From contig NZ_JABBFW010000027.1 of NCBI RefSeq assembly GCF_012927045.1, forward strand, positions 1-64,000: 64,000 bases of DNA, given 5' to 3'. The notes under the pieces were generated by a model. It did no database searches, had not been told where the DNA came from, and saw only the letters and a list, made by a program, of their open reading frames with translations. Position 1 is the first letter of the stretch. Each line of letters begins with the position of its first letter. Below are positions 17,357-27,054 of this stretch, piece after piece. Source of the DNA: Azohydromonas caseinilytica (GTDB taxonomy: Bacteria > Pseudomonadota > Gammaproteobacteria > Burkholderiales > Burkholderiaceae_C). A program made the position numbers and the translations under genes.

Positions 17357-18463
17357 TCAGTTGATTCGGATGGGAATGTAGGTGGCGTTGTTGCTGGGAA
17401 CGCTGTCCGGCACTCGGCCTTCCATATCAACGATGGTCCCGACCCAGTAGTTTGTACCACGCGCCAAGTTATTCGGAATCGTCAAAGTCCTGCGATAGGT
17501 CAGCACGTTGTTCCGTGCGAGCGTCATGCCCGTGTTGGTAGCGATGCGCAGATCCGACCGCGAAATAATGTCATTCGTCGAAACGTACCAGCCTGTATTG
17601 ACGGTCTGCGTATCCTTGCCGTTGTTTTCATAGCTGAACTCGACTTGAACCGTCTGGCCGCGGTTGACGCGATAGCCCGTCTCGCCATTGACGGACACCG
17701 TGGGCAGCGCGACTCCAGACGCGTCGTAGATGCCGGTCTTGACGTGGCGAGAATACTGGCCATCCGCAAATGCGTATTTCCAGTGGGCGACACCCAAATC
17801 CTGATAATTGGCGGACCATAGGCCGTACAGGAAAACTGCGCCATCGCTGGCGTCTTCGCCGAGATATCCGCGTGCCGCCGAGCCATTTGCCCAAATGTGC
17901 TCGAAATCGGCGCCCATGATGTTGTACTCCGTGTTGACGTGCAGCAGCCCCATCGCGTGCCCAAATTCATGGACCCCGGTGCTCTGCAACTGACGCCGCG
18001 TTCCGGTGTACCTGATGATGCTGGACTTCAGCTCGTCCGCGGTCCATTGGAATGGCGCCCGGTAGTCAAAAATGACATCGGCCTCGTCTCGATGGGTAAC
18101 GACGACACCGAGAAACTGAAAGCAAGTATCTCTCCAGTACGTGATGGCCGGCGCACCCTGGAGAATGCCGTTATCGCTGCTGCCCCAGACCTCGTTTTGC
18201 CCATTGCCCAGCGCAAGACCGCCGGTATCGGTCTGCAACGCGAAGAAGAAGGGACTCGGATTTTGATTCAAAAGATCGACGGTCCGCTGCAGCCCATCCC
18301 GCCAGTATCCCGTCGGGAAGCTTATTGAACTGGCACCCATGGCCGGGCCGTTGGTTCCCCATTTGATGGGGACGCCAAAGCAAGTATTGATATTGAATGC
18401 CATGGAGGGCGTTGCAGCCAGGCATGACAATGCCGCCCCGAACAGGGCAAGTTTCGTTTTCAT
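17357..18463 (-). CDS. Secreted matrixin-type zinc metalloprotease
   Basis: 368 residues from ATG 18463, which gives a good signal peptide ending PSMA-F near residue 23. The zinc site HEFGHAMGLLH at ~residue 165 has the extended HExxHxxGxxH form of metzincins, and NIMG ~10 residues later is the Met-turn. These place it in the matrixin/M10 group. The N-terminal half includes a WGTNGP / YWRDGLQRTVDLLN region typical of the protease fold. The C-terminal ~120 residues form a beta-rich domain (VQVEFSYENNGKDTQTVNTGWYVS) like CARDB adhesion modules. It is the second gene of a pair with the secreted protein encoded 37 bases upstream. No propeptide cysteine switch is seen. Confidence 0.85.
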   Translation of the reverse strand: MKTKLALFGAALSCLAATPSMAFNINTCFGVPIKWGTNGPAMGASSISFPTGYWRDGLQRTVDLLNQNPSPFFFALQTDTGGLALGNGQNEVWGSSDNGILQGAPAITYWRDTCFQFLGVVVTHRDEADVIFDYRAPFQWTADELKSSIIRYTGTRRQLQSTGVHEFGHAMGLLHVNTEYNIMGADFEHIWANGSAARGYLGEDASDGAVFLYGLWSANYQDLGVAHWKYAFADGQYSRHVKTGIYDASGVALPTVSVNGETGYRVNRGQTVQVEFSYENNGKDTQTVNTGWYVSTNDIISRSDLRIATNTGMTLARNNVLTYRRTLTIPNNLARGTNYWVGTIVDMEGRVPDSVPSNNATYIPIRIN

Positions 18464-18500
18464 GACGGTTACCCTTGGTGAAATTGCAAATCGGGGCTGC

Positions 18501-19499
18501 TCAGCGCGACTTGTTCCGAGTGCTCGTCGGGTCGTCCTTGGGCAGGGCGCGCTCCTCGGCAACGTCGGCCGGCGAGCGTGGCGTGACGATGCTTCGCTCC
18601 GAGGCGCTGGGGGGCGGCACCGGCCGCGGTGCCGGTGCAGCGATCTGCGCATTCGGGTCGGCGCTCTGGAATCCGGATTCCGCCGTGCCTGCAGTCGCCG
18701 GCACGGCTTTCACCGCCGCCACGAAGCGGTCGACGGACATGGGGCGAGCTTCCTGCTGCGGCGGGGCACCCTCGGCGGCGGACTGTCGACCGCTGTAACC
18801 GGCGGAGTCACCGCCCATTGCGCCGCCCGCACCGGCTGTCATCTCGACCGTTGCCGGTCCCTGCGCTTCGTACTGACGCCGCGCCTCGTCCACCGACATG
18901 CCGCGCTTGTTGATGATGTCGCGCACCTCGGGGTTCTTCAGCAGCTCGTCGAAAGCCGGGGCGGGATAACTGACCTTGCCGAACTCGGCCGGTGGCTTTC
19001 CGCGCGCCACCACCTTGTTGTTGGCGTCAATGGCTTGCACGGGTGTGCCGGTGCCATCGTAGAGCGCGCCGTTGAGCACCCGGAAGCGACCCTCAATGCA
19101 GCCCACCAGCGGGCAACCGCCGTTCGCACCATTGTTCTGGACGAACAGGATGTCCTCGTCACCGGCCTGAAAGACTGGAACGTTGGAGGCCCGGAGGAAA
19201 TGGCCGCGACCGTCCGGCCCGCCGATGTAGCGCAGGCTGAAGGACCCGCTGGATGCCGCCCCCCGCACTGACCGGATCACGTCGTATGTCACGATCGTGA
19301 AAGGAACCGGAGGCTGGCCTTTCTCGCCGGCCGCTGACATGCGGTATTCAACCTTGCTGACGCGGCTGTGCACGACGAACTTTGCGGCGCCGGCCAAGTG
19401 CCTGATGTCGGGCGCCGTCTCTTGCCCGAATACGGCACCGCCGCCGCCCAATAACAGCGCGGCGGCGACCGCCATGCGAACACCACTACCATTTGACAT
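18501..19499 (-). CDS. Exported protein of unknown function, partner of the matrixin protease
   Basis: 332 residues from ATG 19499 (GGAGAAACTC upstream). Signal peptide MSNGSGVRMAVAAALLLGGG with cleavage near VFG-Q. Residues ~30-180 form a beta-rich domain with a CPLVGC cysteine pair (VQNNGANGGCPLVGCIEGRFRVL), recalling exported proteins of predatory or polymer-degrading bacteria. The C-terminal third is low-complexity, rich in Ala, Pro and Gly, and ends with a charged tail. It is cotranscribed with the protease, so it could be a substrate, inhibitor or chaperone; sequence does not decide. I know of no named family. Confidence 0.7.
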   Translation of the reverse strand: MSNGSGVRMAVAAALLLGGGGAVFGQETAPDIRHLAGAAKFVVHSRVSKVEYRMSAAGEKGQPPVPFTIVTYDVIRSVRGAASSGSFSLRYIGGPDGRGHFLRASNVPVFQAGDEDILFVQNNGANGGCPLVGCIEGRFRVLNGALYDGTGTPVQAIDANNKVVARGKPPAEFGKVSYPAPAFDELLKNPEVRDIINKRGMSVDEARRQYEAQGPATVEMTAGAGGAMGGDSAGYSGRQSAAEGAPPQQEARPMSVDRFVAAVKAVPATAGTAESGFQSADPNAQIAAPAPRPVPPPSASERSIVTPRSPADVAEERALPKDDPTSTRNKSR

Positions 19500-20064
19500 G
19501 AGTTTCTCCAATGGAAAAGTGATTTTGCATAGAACAGCAAGCCGTCGGCGCTTTGATACTCGTGCTGTCACCTCGACATAAATTCGATAGCCGACATCTC
19601 CCACATGCTGTTGACGCATTGATTTATCTGATATGAAGCTCCCCAGCCAAGGTTATTTGGCAGTTTCACTATAGGCCCTTCATGCAAAAACTTCATCCAC
19701 AAAAGTATGGAGAACTCATTGCAAAAATGGCCTGGAAGCGGCTTTGCTGGGCCGGCCTGGAAAAAATAGACCAGGGGTCAGGTGGAGTAAAGGTGACCAA
19801 CGTCACCGTGGTGATTGCCTATGACTTCGTTGCAAGCCAACGCAAGCGCTGACAGCACGGGGCGGATGAGCAACGCCACAGGCATGCAGCGATATCCTGC
19901 ATGCCACGTACGCTTGGATCGCCAGATTCACAAAGCCTGTCGCGGGAATATCTCAGGAGGCGCCGGTGGAAACCAAGATGCGCGGCTGCAAAGCGTCCGG
20001 GGCCCATGAAAACTTGCTGTCCACCCTGTTTGCGCGACAAGGCCGGGGCAACGCCCGGGTGAAA
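19500..20064. other. Intergenic region
   Basis: About 560 bases with lower GC from 19560 to 19830. Probably contains the promoter of the exported-protein/protease pair. No gene is supported. Confidence 0.4.
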
Positions 20065-20646
20065 TCATGACTGGCGGTTGAAACCTGGTCGGGCATGGCC
20101 CGCGGGCGCATAGCTCCATTTTGGCGTCACCAGCAGCACCAGCAGTGACACGCCCGCCAGCGCCATGGCCACGTACAGAAATACCGGCGCGTCACTGAAG
20201 CGCTGTGGGTAAATGGTCCGCGCGGCGCCCAGCCCGGCGGCATTGCCCGCCAGCGCCAGGATGGCGGCGGCGAAATCGCGAAAGCGCCGCGCCTGGTTCG
20301 CGCCCTGGGACCAGCGCGGGTCGGTGTTGTAGCTGGGCAGGTGGTGGTGCGCGTCCTCCAGCTGTTCCAGCACCGCGATGAAAGTTCGCAGATTCGAAAT
20401 CGCCCGCTCGGCCATGTAATTGAGAAAGGCCAGGCACAGCGACGCCACCGGGAAGCCGAAGATCAGCCATTCCACCGGCGGCTCCTTGGCACCCCCGGCC
20501 GGGCGCAGCGCCACCAGCACCGCCAGCAGGCTCACGACCAGGCTGACGTACAGCGCCAGCGCCTGCTGGCGCTGCGTGATGCGCGCATTCACCTCTTGGT
20601 TGGCAGCGATGAAACGGTAATTGGCATCGACGAAGGATTTGGCCAT
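20065..20646 (-). CDS. Small multi-pass membrane protein, function unknown
   Basis: 193 residues from ATG 20646. Four hydrophobic segments: ALALYVSLVVSLLAVLVAL (~30-48), WLIFGFPVASLCLAFLNYM (~62-82), FAAAILALAGNAAGLGAA (~127-145) and VFLYVAMALAGVSLLVLLV (~155-175). The loop between 2 and 3 is amphipathic and contains RTFIAVLEQLEDAHHHLPSY. I do not recognise the family. The gene stands alone between the protease pair and the catabolic operon. Confidence 0.65.
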   Translation of the reverse strand: MAKSFVDANYRFIAANQEVNARITQRQQALALYVSLVVSLLAVLVALRPAGGAKEPPVEWLIFGFPVASLCLAFLNYMAERAISNLRTFIAVLEQLEDAHHHLPSYNTDPRWSQGANQARRFRDFAAAILALAGNAAGLGAARTIYPQRFSDAPVFLYVAMALAGVSLLVLLVTPKWSYAPAGHARPGFNRQS

Positions 20647-20789
20647 CGGAGATTGACGAGGGTTTCGATCGGGCGGCTGCCCTCCTGCGGGAAGGATTTT
20701 CGCCCCGTCAATCCGATGTCCGGTGTCGGGCAACCTGCTGAATCTCTGCCCCTGGCGCCACAGGCCGCAGCGGCGGCGTGGCACGGTCC

Positions 20790-20990
20790 CGGCGGCGTGC
20801 CCAGCTTGGACACGTCGGCGCCCGCGGGAAAGGCCTTGGCATTGCCGGCCAGCACGATGCCGCGCACGGCTGGGTCGGCTTAGGCCGCATCGAGCGCCTG
20901 CACGATGAAGCTGCGCAGCGCATGGCTGAGGCTGTTGACGGGCGGGTGGTCCAGGGTGAGGACGGCGATGCCGTCATGCAGGGTGTAGTG
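20790..20990 (-). pseudogene. 5' remnant of a crotonase-domain (enoyl-CoA hydratase / FadJ-like) gene with in-frame stop
   Basis: The minus-strand frame KHYTLHDGIAVLTLDHPPVN, then SHALRSFIVQALDAA, an in-frame TAA (~20880), then ADPAVRGIVLAGNAKAFPAGAD is plainly the first ~70 residues of a crotonase domain with its oxyanion-hole loop (GNAKAFPAGAD). The reading is lost after GTPPG. It begins directly after the stop of the downstream-most gene of the catabolic operon, so the operon once ended with another beta-oxidation gene, now truncated and interrupted. Confidence 0.8.
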
Positions 20991-20992
20991 CT

Positions 20993-22027
20993 TCAGTCGG
21001 GCAAGGTGATGGCAACTTTTCCGAACTGGGTGCCGGCCTCCAGCCGGCTCAGTGCGCCGTGCACCTCGTCCAGCGCCCAGGTGGAGTCGATCACCGGCCG
21101 GATGCCACCGCGCTGCACCGCCTGCAGCAAGTCCGCCATCTCGTGCAGGTCCCCCAGCGTGGAGCCCAGGATCTGCAGCTGGCGAATGAAGATGCGGCGC
21201 AGGTCCGCCGGCGGCTGGTCACCGCTGGTGGCGCCGCAGGTGACGATGCGTCCACCGCGCACCACGGACTTCATGGCGCTGGCCCATACGGCCGCGCCCA
21301 CGTTCTCGATGACCACGTCCACGCCGCGCCCGTGCGTGAGCCCGAGCACCGCCTTGGCCACGTCCTCGCGCGCGCCGTTGATGGCATGGTCCGCGCCCAG
21401 CGCCAGCGCGCGCTCAAGCTTGGCGTCCTCGCGCGAGGTGACGATCGTCCGCGCGCCGGCCCACTTCGCCAGTTGCAGCGCCGCCAGCGACACGCCGCCG
21501 CCGATGCCGAAGATCAGCACCGTCTCCCAGGGCTTCAATTGCGCCCTGTTGAACAGCATGCGCCAGGCCGTGAGGTGGTTGACGCCCAGGGCAGCGGCCT
21601 CCTCGAAGCTGAAGCCCTCGGGCATGGGAAAGACGTTGCGCGCCGGCAGCGCCACGTATTGCGCCAGCGTGCCGTCGCGGTGCTCGCCCAGGTAGCCGAT
21701 GCCGGTGCAGAGCACGCCTTCGCCGCGGGCGCAGAACTCGCAGCGTCCGCAGCTGATGCCCGGGTGCAGCAGCACACGTTGGCCAGGGTGCAGCAGGGGC
21801 TCGTCGGTATCCACCTCCTCCACCACGCCCGCACCGTCCAGGCCCATGACTTGCGGCAGCCGGTGCGTGATGCCCGCGCCGCTGTCGCGCATGTACAGGT
21901 CCACCCGGTTCAGCGTGGCGGCCCGGATGCGAACCAGCACCTCACCAGCCCGTCGTTGAGGCATGGGCCGTTCGCCCACGACCACGACCTCGTTGCCGCC
22001 ATGCCCCGTGATGTAAGCGGCCTTCAT
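20993..22027 (-). CDS. Zinc-type medium-chain dehydrogenase/reductase (alcohol dehydrogenase / quinone reductase family)
   Basis: 344 residues from ATG 22027; a GTG at 22033 overlapping the etfA stop is also possible. GroES-like N-terminal domain with the structural zinc cluster GISCGRCEFCARGEGVLC (~residues 88-106), then a Rossmann domain with FGIGGGVSLAALQLAKWAG (~170-190). Such enzymes reduce or oxidise C=C or carbonyl groups using NAD(P)H. It is the last intact gene of the long operon after etfBA, so a role as an auxiliary enoyl reductase or dehydrogenase in the ring-acid pathway is likely but undefined. Confidence 0.85.
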   Translation of the reverse strand: MKAAYITGHGGNEVVVVGERPMPQRRAGEVLVRIRAATLNRVDLYMRDSGAGITHRLPQVMGLDGAGVVEEVDTDEPLLHPGQRVLLHPGISCGRCEFCARGEGVLCTGIGYLGEHRDGTLAQYVALPARNVFPMPEGFSFEEAAALGVNHLTAWRMLFNRAQLKPWETVLIFGIGGGVSLAALQLAKWAGARTIVTSREDAKLERALALGADHAINGAREDVAKAVLGLTHGRGVDVVIENVGAAVWASAMKSVVRGGRIVTCGATSGDQPPADLRRIFIRQLQILGSTLGDLHEMADLLQAVQRGGIRPVIDSTWALDEVHGALSRLEAGTQFGKVAITLPD

Positions 22028-22029
22028 GG

Positions 22030-22962
22030 TCACAGGGCCTTGACCAGTTCAGGCACGGCGGCGAAGACGTCTGCCTCCAGGCCGTAATCCGCCACCGAGA
22101 AGATCGGCGCCTCCGGGTCCTTGTTGATCGCCACGATCACCTTGGAGTCCTTCATGCCCGCCAGATGCTGGATCGCGCCGCTGATGCCGCAGGCGACGTA
22201 GAGCGTGGGCGCCACGATCTTGCCGGTCTGGCCCACCTGCCAGTCGTTCGGGGCGTAGCCGGCATCCACCGCCGCGCGCGAGGCGCCCAGCGCGGCGCCC
22301 AGCTTGTCGGCCAGCGGCGTGAGCACTTCGGTGAACTTCTCGGCCGAGCCCAGCGCGCGGCCACCGGAAACGATGATCTTGGCGGCGGTCAGCTCGGGGC
22401 GGTCGCTCTTGGTCAGCTCGCGGCCGACGAAGGCGCTCTGGCCGCTGTCGGCCACCGGCGCCAGGGTTTCCACCGCGGCGCTGCCGCCCGTGACCGGCGC
22501 GGCGTCGAAGCCGGTGGTGCGCACGGTGATGACCTTCACCGCGTCGCCGCTCTGCACGGTGGCGATGGCGTTGCCGGCGTAGATCGGGCGCTCGAAGGTG
22601 TCGGCGGACAGCACCTTGGTGACGTCGCTGAGCTGTGCCACGTCAAGCTTGGCGGCCACGCGCGGGGCGGCGTTGCGGCCGGAAGCCGTCGCGGGAAACA
22701 GGATGTGGCTGTAGCTGCCGGCGAGGGCCAGCACCTGTGCAGCCACGTTCTCGGCCAGCTGCGTGGCGAGCGCTGCCGAGTCGGCGTGCAGCACCTTGGC
22801 GACGCCCTGGACCTGCGCGGCGGCCTGGGCCACGGCGGCGGCGTTCTCGCCGGCCACCAGCACGTGGACTTCGCCACCGCACTGGGCCGCGGCGGTGACG
22901 GTGTTGAGGGTCGCGCCCTTGAGGGTCGCGTTGTCGTGTTCGGCAATGACGAGGGCGGCCAT
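22030..22962 (-). CDS. etfA: Electron transfer flavoprotein alpha subunit
   Basis: 310 residues, standard EtfA length. N-terminal domain [22 protein letters not shown]-terminal FAD-binding domain with [12 protein letters not shown] (~205), [33 protein letters not shown] (read from ~250) and [20 protein letters not shown]. With EtfB it accepts electrons from acyl-CoA dehydrogenases and passes them to ETF:quinone oxidoreductase. The start is one base after the etfB stop, so the two subunits are translationally coupled. Three acyl-CoA dehydrogenases are encoded in this cluster (gcdH, the 25827 gene and aliB), which explains a dedicated ETF. Confidence 0.96.
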   Translation of the reverse strand: MAALVIAEHDNATLKGATLNTVTAAAQCGGEVHVLVAGENAAAVAQAAAQVQGVAKVLHADSAALATQLAENVAAQVLALAGSYSHILFPATASGRNAAPRVAAKLDVAQLSDVTKVLSADTFERPIYAGNAIATVQSGDAVKVITVRTTGFDAAPVTGGSAAVETLAPVADSGQSAFVGRELTKSDRPELTAAKIIVSGGRALGSAEKFTEVLTPLADKLGAALGASRAAVDAGYAPNDWQVGQTGKIVAPTLYVACGISGAIQHLAGMKDSKVIVAINKDPEAPIFSVADYGLEADVFAAVPELVKAL

Positions 22963-22963
22963 G

Positions 22964-23713
22964 TCAGATCACCTTGGCAACGTTTTTGAGCTTGTCCACG
23001 AGGGTGGCCACGTCGGGCACCTTCACGCCAGCGCCGCGCTTGGGCGGCTCGCTGACCTTGACGGTCTTGATGCGCGGGCTCACGTCCACGCCCAGGTCGG
23101 CCGGCTTGACGGTCTCCAGCGGCTTCTTCTTGGCCTTCATGATGTTGGGCAGCGTCACGTAGCGCGGCTCGTTCAGGCGCAGGTCGGTGGTCACCACCGC
23201 CGGCAGCGTCACGGAGACCGTTTCGAGACCACCGTCCACCTCGCGCGTCACCTGGGCCTTGCCGTCTGCCACTTCGACCTTGGAGGCGAAGGTGGCCTGC
23301 GGCAGGTCGGCCAGCGCGGCGAGCATCTGGCCGGTCTGGTTGCAGTCGTCATCGATGGCCTGCTTGCCCAGGATCACCAGGCCCGGCTGTTCCTTGTCCA
23401 CCAGGGCCTTGAGGAGCTTGGCCACGGCCAGCGGCTGCAGCTCGGCATCGGTTTCCACCAGGATGGCGCGGTCCGCGCCGATGGCCAGCGCCGTGCGCAG
23501 CGTCTCCTGGCACTGCGCCACGCCGCAGGACACGGCGATGATCTCCGTGGCGACGCCCTTTTCCTTGAGCCGCACCGCTTCTTCGACGGCGATCTCGTCG
23601 AAGGGGTTCATGCTCATCTTCACGCCGGCCAGGTCCATGCCCGAGCCGTCGGACTTCACGCGCGCCTTGACGTTGTAGTCGATCACGCGCTTGACGGCGA
23701 CGATCACTTTCAT
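22964..23713 (-). CDS. etfB: Electron transfer flavoprotein beta subunit
   Basis: 249 residues, standard EtfB length. [16 protein letters not shown] at the N-terminus, [16 protein letters not shown] (~37), [18 protein letters not shown] (the AMP/FAD loop, ~115-133) and the [21 protein letters not shown] recognition-loop region (~185) are all present. ATG 23713 follows GGAGTTTCCACG. It precedes etfA in the operon and follows the MaoC-type hydratase gene by 14 bases. Confidence 0.96.
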   Translation of the reverse strand: MKVIVAVKRVIDYNVKARVKSDGSGMDLAGVKMSMNPFDEIAVEEAVRLKEKGVATEIIAVSCGVAQCQETLRTALAIGADRAILVETDAELQPLAVAKLLKALVDKEQPGLVILGKQAIDDDCNQTGQMLAALADLPQATFASKVEVADGKAQVTREVDGGLETVSVTLPAVVTTDLRLNEPRYVTLPNIMKAKKKPLETVKPADLGVDVSPRIKTVKVSEPPKRGAGVKVPDVATLVDKLKNVAKVI

Positions 23714-23727
23714 CGTGGAAACTCCTC

Positions 23728-24222
23728 TCAGTTCACAGTGGCGGCAGCCGCTGGCACCTTGCCGCCTTGCTGCGCCGGGTTGGTGGCGAGCCGCCGCACC
23801 AGCGACGTCGTCATAACGGTGGCTTCGCCCTCGATGACGACCGTTTCGCCCACGCGGCATACCGTCGAAAGCACCGCCCGCGCCTTGGCCTCGTCGGTGG
23901 AGAGCACGGTCACCGTGGCATGAACGGTGTCGCCGGGACGCACCGGGGCGCGAAACTTCAGCTGCTGCGCCAGGTACACCGTCCCTGGTCCGGGAAGCCG
24001 GTTCGCCACGGCCGCGGAGATCACGCTGGCACTCAGGAAGCCATGGGCGATGCGGCCCTTGAAGCTCGTGGTCGCCGCGTACTCCTCGTTGGTGTGCACG
24101 GCGTTGTTGTCGCCCGAGACACCGGCAAACAGCACGATGTCCGCTTCCGTGATCGTTTTGGAGTACGTCGCGTGCATGCCCGCACGCAAGTCCTCGATGT
24201 CGTAGCCGTTGAGATCGTTCAT
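23728..24222 (-). CDS. MaoC-family (R)-specific enoyl-CoA hydratase
   Basis: 164 residues, a single hot-dog domain like PhaJ. Catalytic motif region [23 protein letters not shown] with the Asp and His (~residues 28-50), followed by [13 protein letters not shown]. These enzymes hydrate 2-enoyl-CoA to (R)-3-hydroxyacyl-CoA. In this operon it may hydrate enoyl-CoAs formed after ring opening, or link the pathway to polyhydroxyalkanoate. The start codon follows GAGGAAGACCTGA. It lies between gcdH and etfB. Confidence 0.88.
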   Translation of the reverse strand: MNDLNGYDIEDLRAGMHATYSKTITEADIVLFAGVSGDNNAVHTNEEYAATTSFKGRIAHGFLSASVISAAVANRLPGPGTVYLAQQLKFRAPVRPGDTVHATVTVLSTDEAKARAVLSTVCRVGETVVIEGEATVMTTSLVRRLATNPAQQGGKVPAAAATVN

Positions 24223-24495
24223 TCAGGTCTTCCTCATGGTGGCAACCACGTTCGATCGGCTCCCGGCGCTTGCCTGGGTCCATGGCGGCGGGGAAGCCAA
24301 CCGTGCTGTGGATGCCTCAGCGGCCCGTGCATCGGCACGCGCTGGCAGTTGCGGGGCGCAACAGCCGGGCAAGTCCATCAGCCCGTCGTCCGCATGCCGC
24401 TTTCGCAGCTCGACCAGGCACTGCCGAAGAAAGGCCATGGCTTGCGCTCCCATCGAAAAGGGTCTGTCAGCACATGCTGGTCCGCAGTGCTGATA

Positions 24496-25686
24496 TCAGC
24501 AGAACGCGGCGATGCCGGTGATGGCCCGGCCCAGGATCAGCGCATGCACGTCATGCGTGCCCTCGTAGGTGTTGACCACTTCCAGGTTCACCAGGTGGCG
24601 CGCCACGCCGTACTCGTCGCTGATGCCGTTGCCGCCGAGCATGTCGCGCGCCACGCGGGCGATGTCCAGCGCCTTGCCGCAGCTGTTGCGCTTCATGATC
24701 GAGGTCAGCTCCACCGCGGCCGTGCCCTCGTCCTTCATGCGGCCCAGGCGCAGGCAGCCCTGCAGGCCCAGCGTGATCTCGGTGAGCATGTCGGCCAGCT
24801 TCTTCTGGATCAGCTGGTTGGCGGCCAGCGGACGCCCGAACTGGCGCCGGTCGAGCACGTACTGGCGTGCCCGCTGGTAGCAGTCCTCGGCGGCGCCCAG
24901 CGCACCCCAGGCGATGCCGTAGCGCGCGCTGTTGAGGCAGGTGAAGGGGCCCTTGAGGCCGCGCACTTCCGGAAAAGCGTTCTCCTCGGGGCAAAACACC
25001 CCGTCCATCACGATCTCGCCCGTGATGCTGGCGCGCAGCCCCACCTTGCCGTGGACGGCCGGCGCGGACAGCCCCTTGAAACCCTTCTCCAGCACGAAGC
25101 CGCGGATCGCCCCGTCGTCGTCCTTGGCCCAGACGACGAAGACGTCGGCGATCGGGCTGTTGGTGATCCACATTTTGCTGCCCGTGAGACTGTAGCCGCC
25201 GGGCACCTTCCTGGCGCGCGTGATCATGCTGCCGGGGTCCGAGCCGTGGTCCGGCTCGGTCAGGCCGAAGCAGCCGATCCACTCGCCGCTGGCCAGCCTG
25301 GGCAGGTACTTCTGCTTCTGCGCCTCGGTGCCGAACTCGTTGATCGGCACCATCACCAGCGAGGACTGCACGCTCATCATCGAGCGGTAGCCTGAATCGA
25401 CGCGCTCCACCTCGCGGGCGATCAGGCCGTAGCTGACGTAGTTCAGCCCGGTGCCGCCGTACTGCTCGGGGATGGTGGGGCCCAGCAGGCCCAGCTCGCC
25501 CATCTCGCGGAAGATGGCGGCATCGGTCTTCTCGTGCCGGAAGGCCTCCTGCGCACGCGGCAGCAAGCGTTCCTGGCAGTACACGGCGGCGGCCTCCCGG
25601 ATGGCGCGCTCGTCGGCGCTGAGCTGGTCGTCGAGCAGCAGCGGATCGTCCCAGCGGAACGCGGGCTTGGTCTGAGTGGATTGCAT
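24496..25686 (-). CDS. gcdH: Glutaryl-CoA dehydrogenase
   Basis: 396 residues. GcdH-specific features within the acyl-CoA dehydrogenase fold: [13 protein letters not shown] at the start, [15 protein letters not shown] (~95), [15 protein letters not shown] (~145), [14 protein letters not shown] (~250) and the C-terminal catalytic glutamate in [19 protein letters not shown]. It oxidatively decarboxylates glutaryl-CoA to crotonyl-CoA and passes electrons to ETF. Pimeloyl-CoA from cyclohexanecarboxylate gives glutaryl-CoA after one round of beta-oxidation, so this gene fits as the step after the bad enzymes. ATG 25686 follows GGAGACCCC. An in-frame extension upstream overlaps the next gene and is not coding. 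Confidence 0.93.
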   Translation of the reverse strand: MQSTQTKPAFRWDDPLLLDDQLSADERAIREAAAVYCQERLLPRAQEAFRHEKTDAAIFREMGELGLLGPTIPEQYGGTGLNYVSYGLIAREVERVDSGYRSMMSVQSSLVMVPINEFGTEAQKQKYLPRLASGEWIGCFGLTEPDHGSDPGSMITRARKVPGGYSLTGSKMWITNSPIADVFVVWAKDDDGAIRGFVLEKGFKGLSAPAVHGKVGLRASITGEIVMDGVFCPEENAFPEVRGLKGPFTCLNSARYGIAWGALGAAEDCYQRARQYVLDRRQFGRPLAANQLIQKKLADMLTEITLGLQGCLRLGRMKDEGTAAVELTSIMKRNSCGKALDIARVARDMLGGNGISDEYGVARHLVNLEVVNTYEGTHDVHALILGRAITGIAAFC

Positions 25687-25723
25687 GGGGTCTCCTGGTA
25701 GGAATGCTTGGGCCGGTCCGACT

Positions 25724-25819
25724 TCACATGCCGGCGTAGTGGGGTCCGCCACCGCCCTTGGGCGTGACCCGGTTGATGTTCTGCGTCGGGTCCTTGATGC
25801 CGCAGGTGTTGGGCTGCAC
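25724..25819 (-). CDS. Unidentified 31-residue ORF or C-terminal remnant in the acyl-CoA dehydrogenase intergenic gap
   Basis: In the 140-base gap between the 25827 dehydrogenase and gcdH, a frame different from the neighbours reads [18 protein letters not shown] and ends [13 protein letters not shown], with a GTG start at 25819 or continuing from further upstream. The composition (Cys, Asn, Tyr, poly-Gly) is not that of random GC-rich frames. It could be a tiny peptide or the end of a deleted gene. No function is proposed. Confidence 0.35.
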   Translation of the reverse strand: MQPNTCGIKDPTQNINRVTPKGGGGPHYAGM

Positions 25820-25826
25820 TGCGCCG

Positions 25827-26987
25827 TCAGTCCCGGCCCACCAGCTCGCGGCCGATGATCATCTGCTGGATCTGCGTGGTGCCCTCGTACAGGCGCAGCA
25901 GCCGCACGTCGCGGTAGAAGCGCTCCACCGGGTACTCGTTGATGTAGCCCGAGCCGCCGTGCACCTGGACGCCGCGGTCGGCCACGCGGCCCACCATCTC
26001 GGTGCAGAACAGCTTGCAGCACGAGGCCCGCATGCTGACCTGCGGGTCGCTCTGGCCCGCGGGCTTGGCGTCGTAGCGCAGCGCGCAGTCCTGCACCATG
26101 CTCCAGCCGGCGTAGAGTTCGGCCTGGCTGTCGGCCAGCATGGCCTGGATCAGCTGGAAGTCGCCGATGCGCTTGCCGAACTGGCGCCGCTCGCGGGCGT
26201 AGGCCACGGACTCGTCGAGGATGCGCTGCGCCATGCCGCAGGCCACCGCGGAGATGTGCAGGCGGCCGCGGTCCAGCACCTTCATGGCGGTCTTGAAGCC
26301 CTGGCCCGGCTTGCCGCCGATCACGTTGGACGCCGGCACGCGCACGTTGTCGAGCACCACGTCGCAGGTCTTGGTGCCGCGCTGGCCCATCTTCTTGTCG
26401 GGCTTGCCCAGGCTCAGCCCGGCCAGGTCCGCCGGGACGATGAAGGCCGAGATGCCGCCGGGGCCGGGGCCGTCGGTGCGCGCCATCAGCGTGAACGCGC
26501 CCGCGCGCGGCGCGTTGGTGATGAAGCGCTTGGTGCCGTTGAGCACGTAATGGTCGCCCACGAGCTCGCCGCGGGTCTTGAGAGCGGCCGAGTCGGAGCC
26601 GGCGTCGGGCTCGGTGAGGGCGAAGGACATGATCAGCTCGCCCGTGGCCACGCGCGGCAGGATCACGCGCTTTTGCTCCTCGGTGCCGTCCATCAGGATG
26701 CCCTGCGAGCCGATGCCGACGTTGGTGCCGAACACCGAGCGGAAGGCCAGCGAGGTGTGGCCGATCTCGTAGGCCACGCGGCATTCCTGGCTCATCGACA
26801 GCCCGATGCCGCCGTATTCCTCGGGGATGGAGATGCCGAACAGGCCCATGGCCTTCATGTCCTGGACGATGTCGGCGGGCACTTCGTCATGCTCCTCCAC
26901 CGCGTCCTCGGCGGGCATGAGGCGCTCGCGGACGAAGCGCTGGACGGACGAGAGCAACAGCTCGAACGATTCCTGGTCGATGGCCAT
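25827..26987 (-). CDS. Acyl-CoA dehydrogenase
   Basis: 386 residues with the full acyl-CoA dehydrogenase architecture: helical N-domain ([17 protein letters not shown], ~50), FAD-binding [11 protein letters not shown] (~122) and [10 protein letters not shown] (~153), middle beta domain, and C-domain ending [21 protein letters not shown] with the catalytic glutamate. It is a short-chain-type homotetrameric enzyme judging by length. In the cluster it could oxidise pimeloyl-CoA or a later intermediate; the usual pimeloyl-CoA dehydrogenase is two-subunit, so this is only a possibility. It lies between the Bug receptor gene (upstream) and gcdH. Confidence 0.93.
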   Translation of the reverse strand: MAIDQESFELLLSSVQRFVRERLMPAEDAVEEHDEVPADIVQDMKAMGLFGISIPEEYGGIGLSMSQECRVAYEIGHTSLAFRSVFGTNVGIGSQGILMDGTEEQKRVILPRVATGELIMSFALTEPDAGSDSAALKTRGELVGDHYVLNGTKRFITNAPRAGAFTLMARTDGPGPGGISAFIVPADLAGLSLGKPDKKMGQRGTKTCDVVLDNVRVPASNVIGGKPGQGFKTAMKVLDRGRLHISAVACGMAQRILDESVAYARERRQFGKRIGDFQLIQAMLADSQAELYAGWSMVQDCALRYDAKPAGQSDPQVSMRASCCKLFCTEMVGRVADRGVQVHGGSGYINEYPVERFYRDVRLLRLYEGTTQIQQMIIGRELVGRD

Positions 26988-27054
26988 GGTGGGGTGCCTT
27001 GGAAGAAGCGAAAGGTTCAGCGGTGGTCAAAAGGCGTTCATGCTCTCGTGCTGC

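Noticed and set aside
24223-24453. Possible ~76-codon gene between maoC and gcdH on the minus strand
   Set aside because: Its stop abuts the maoC start, but the translation is low-complexity and unlike known proteins, and there is no clear ribosome site.
24496-26784. gcdH read as a 762-residue protein
   Set aside because: The first ~365 codons overlap another dehydrogenase in a different frame and are noise; the real start with a ribosome site is at 25686.
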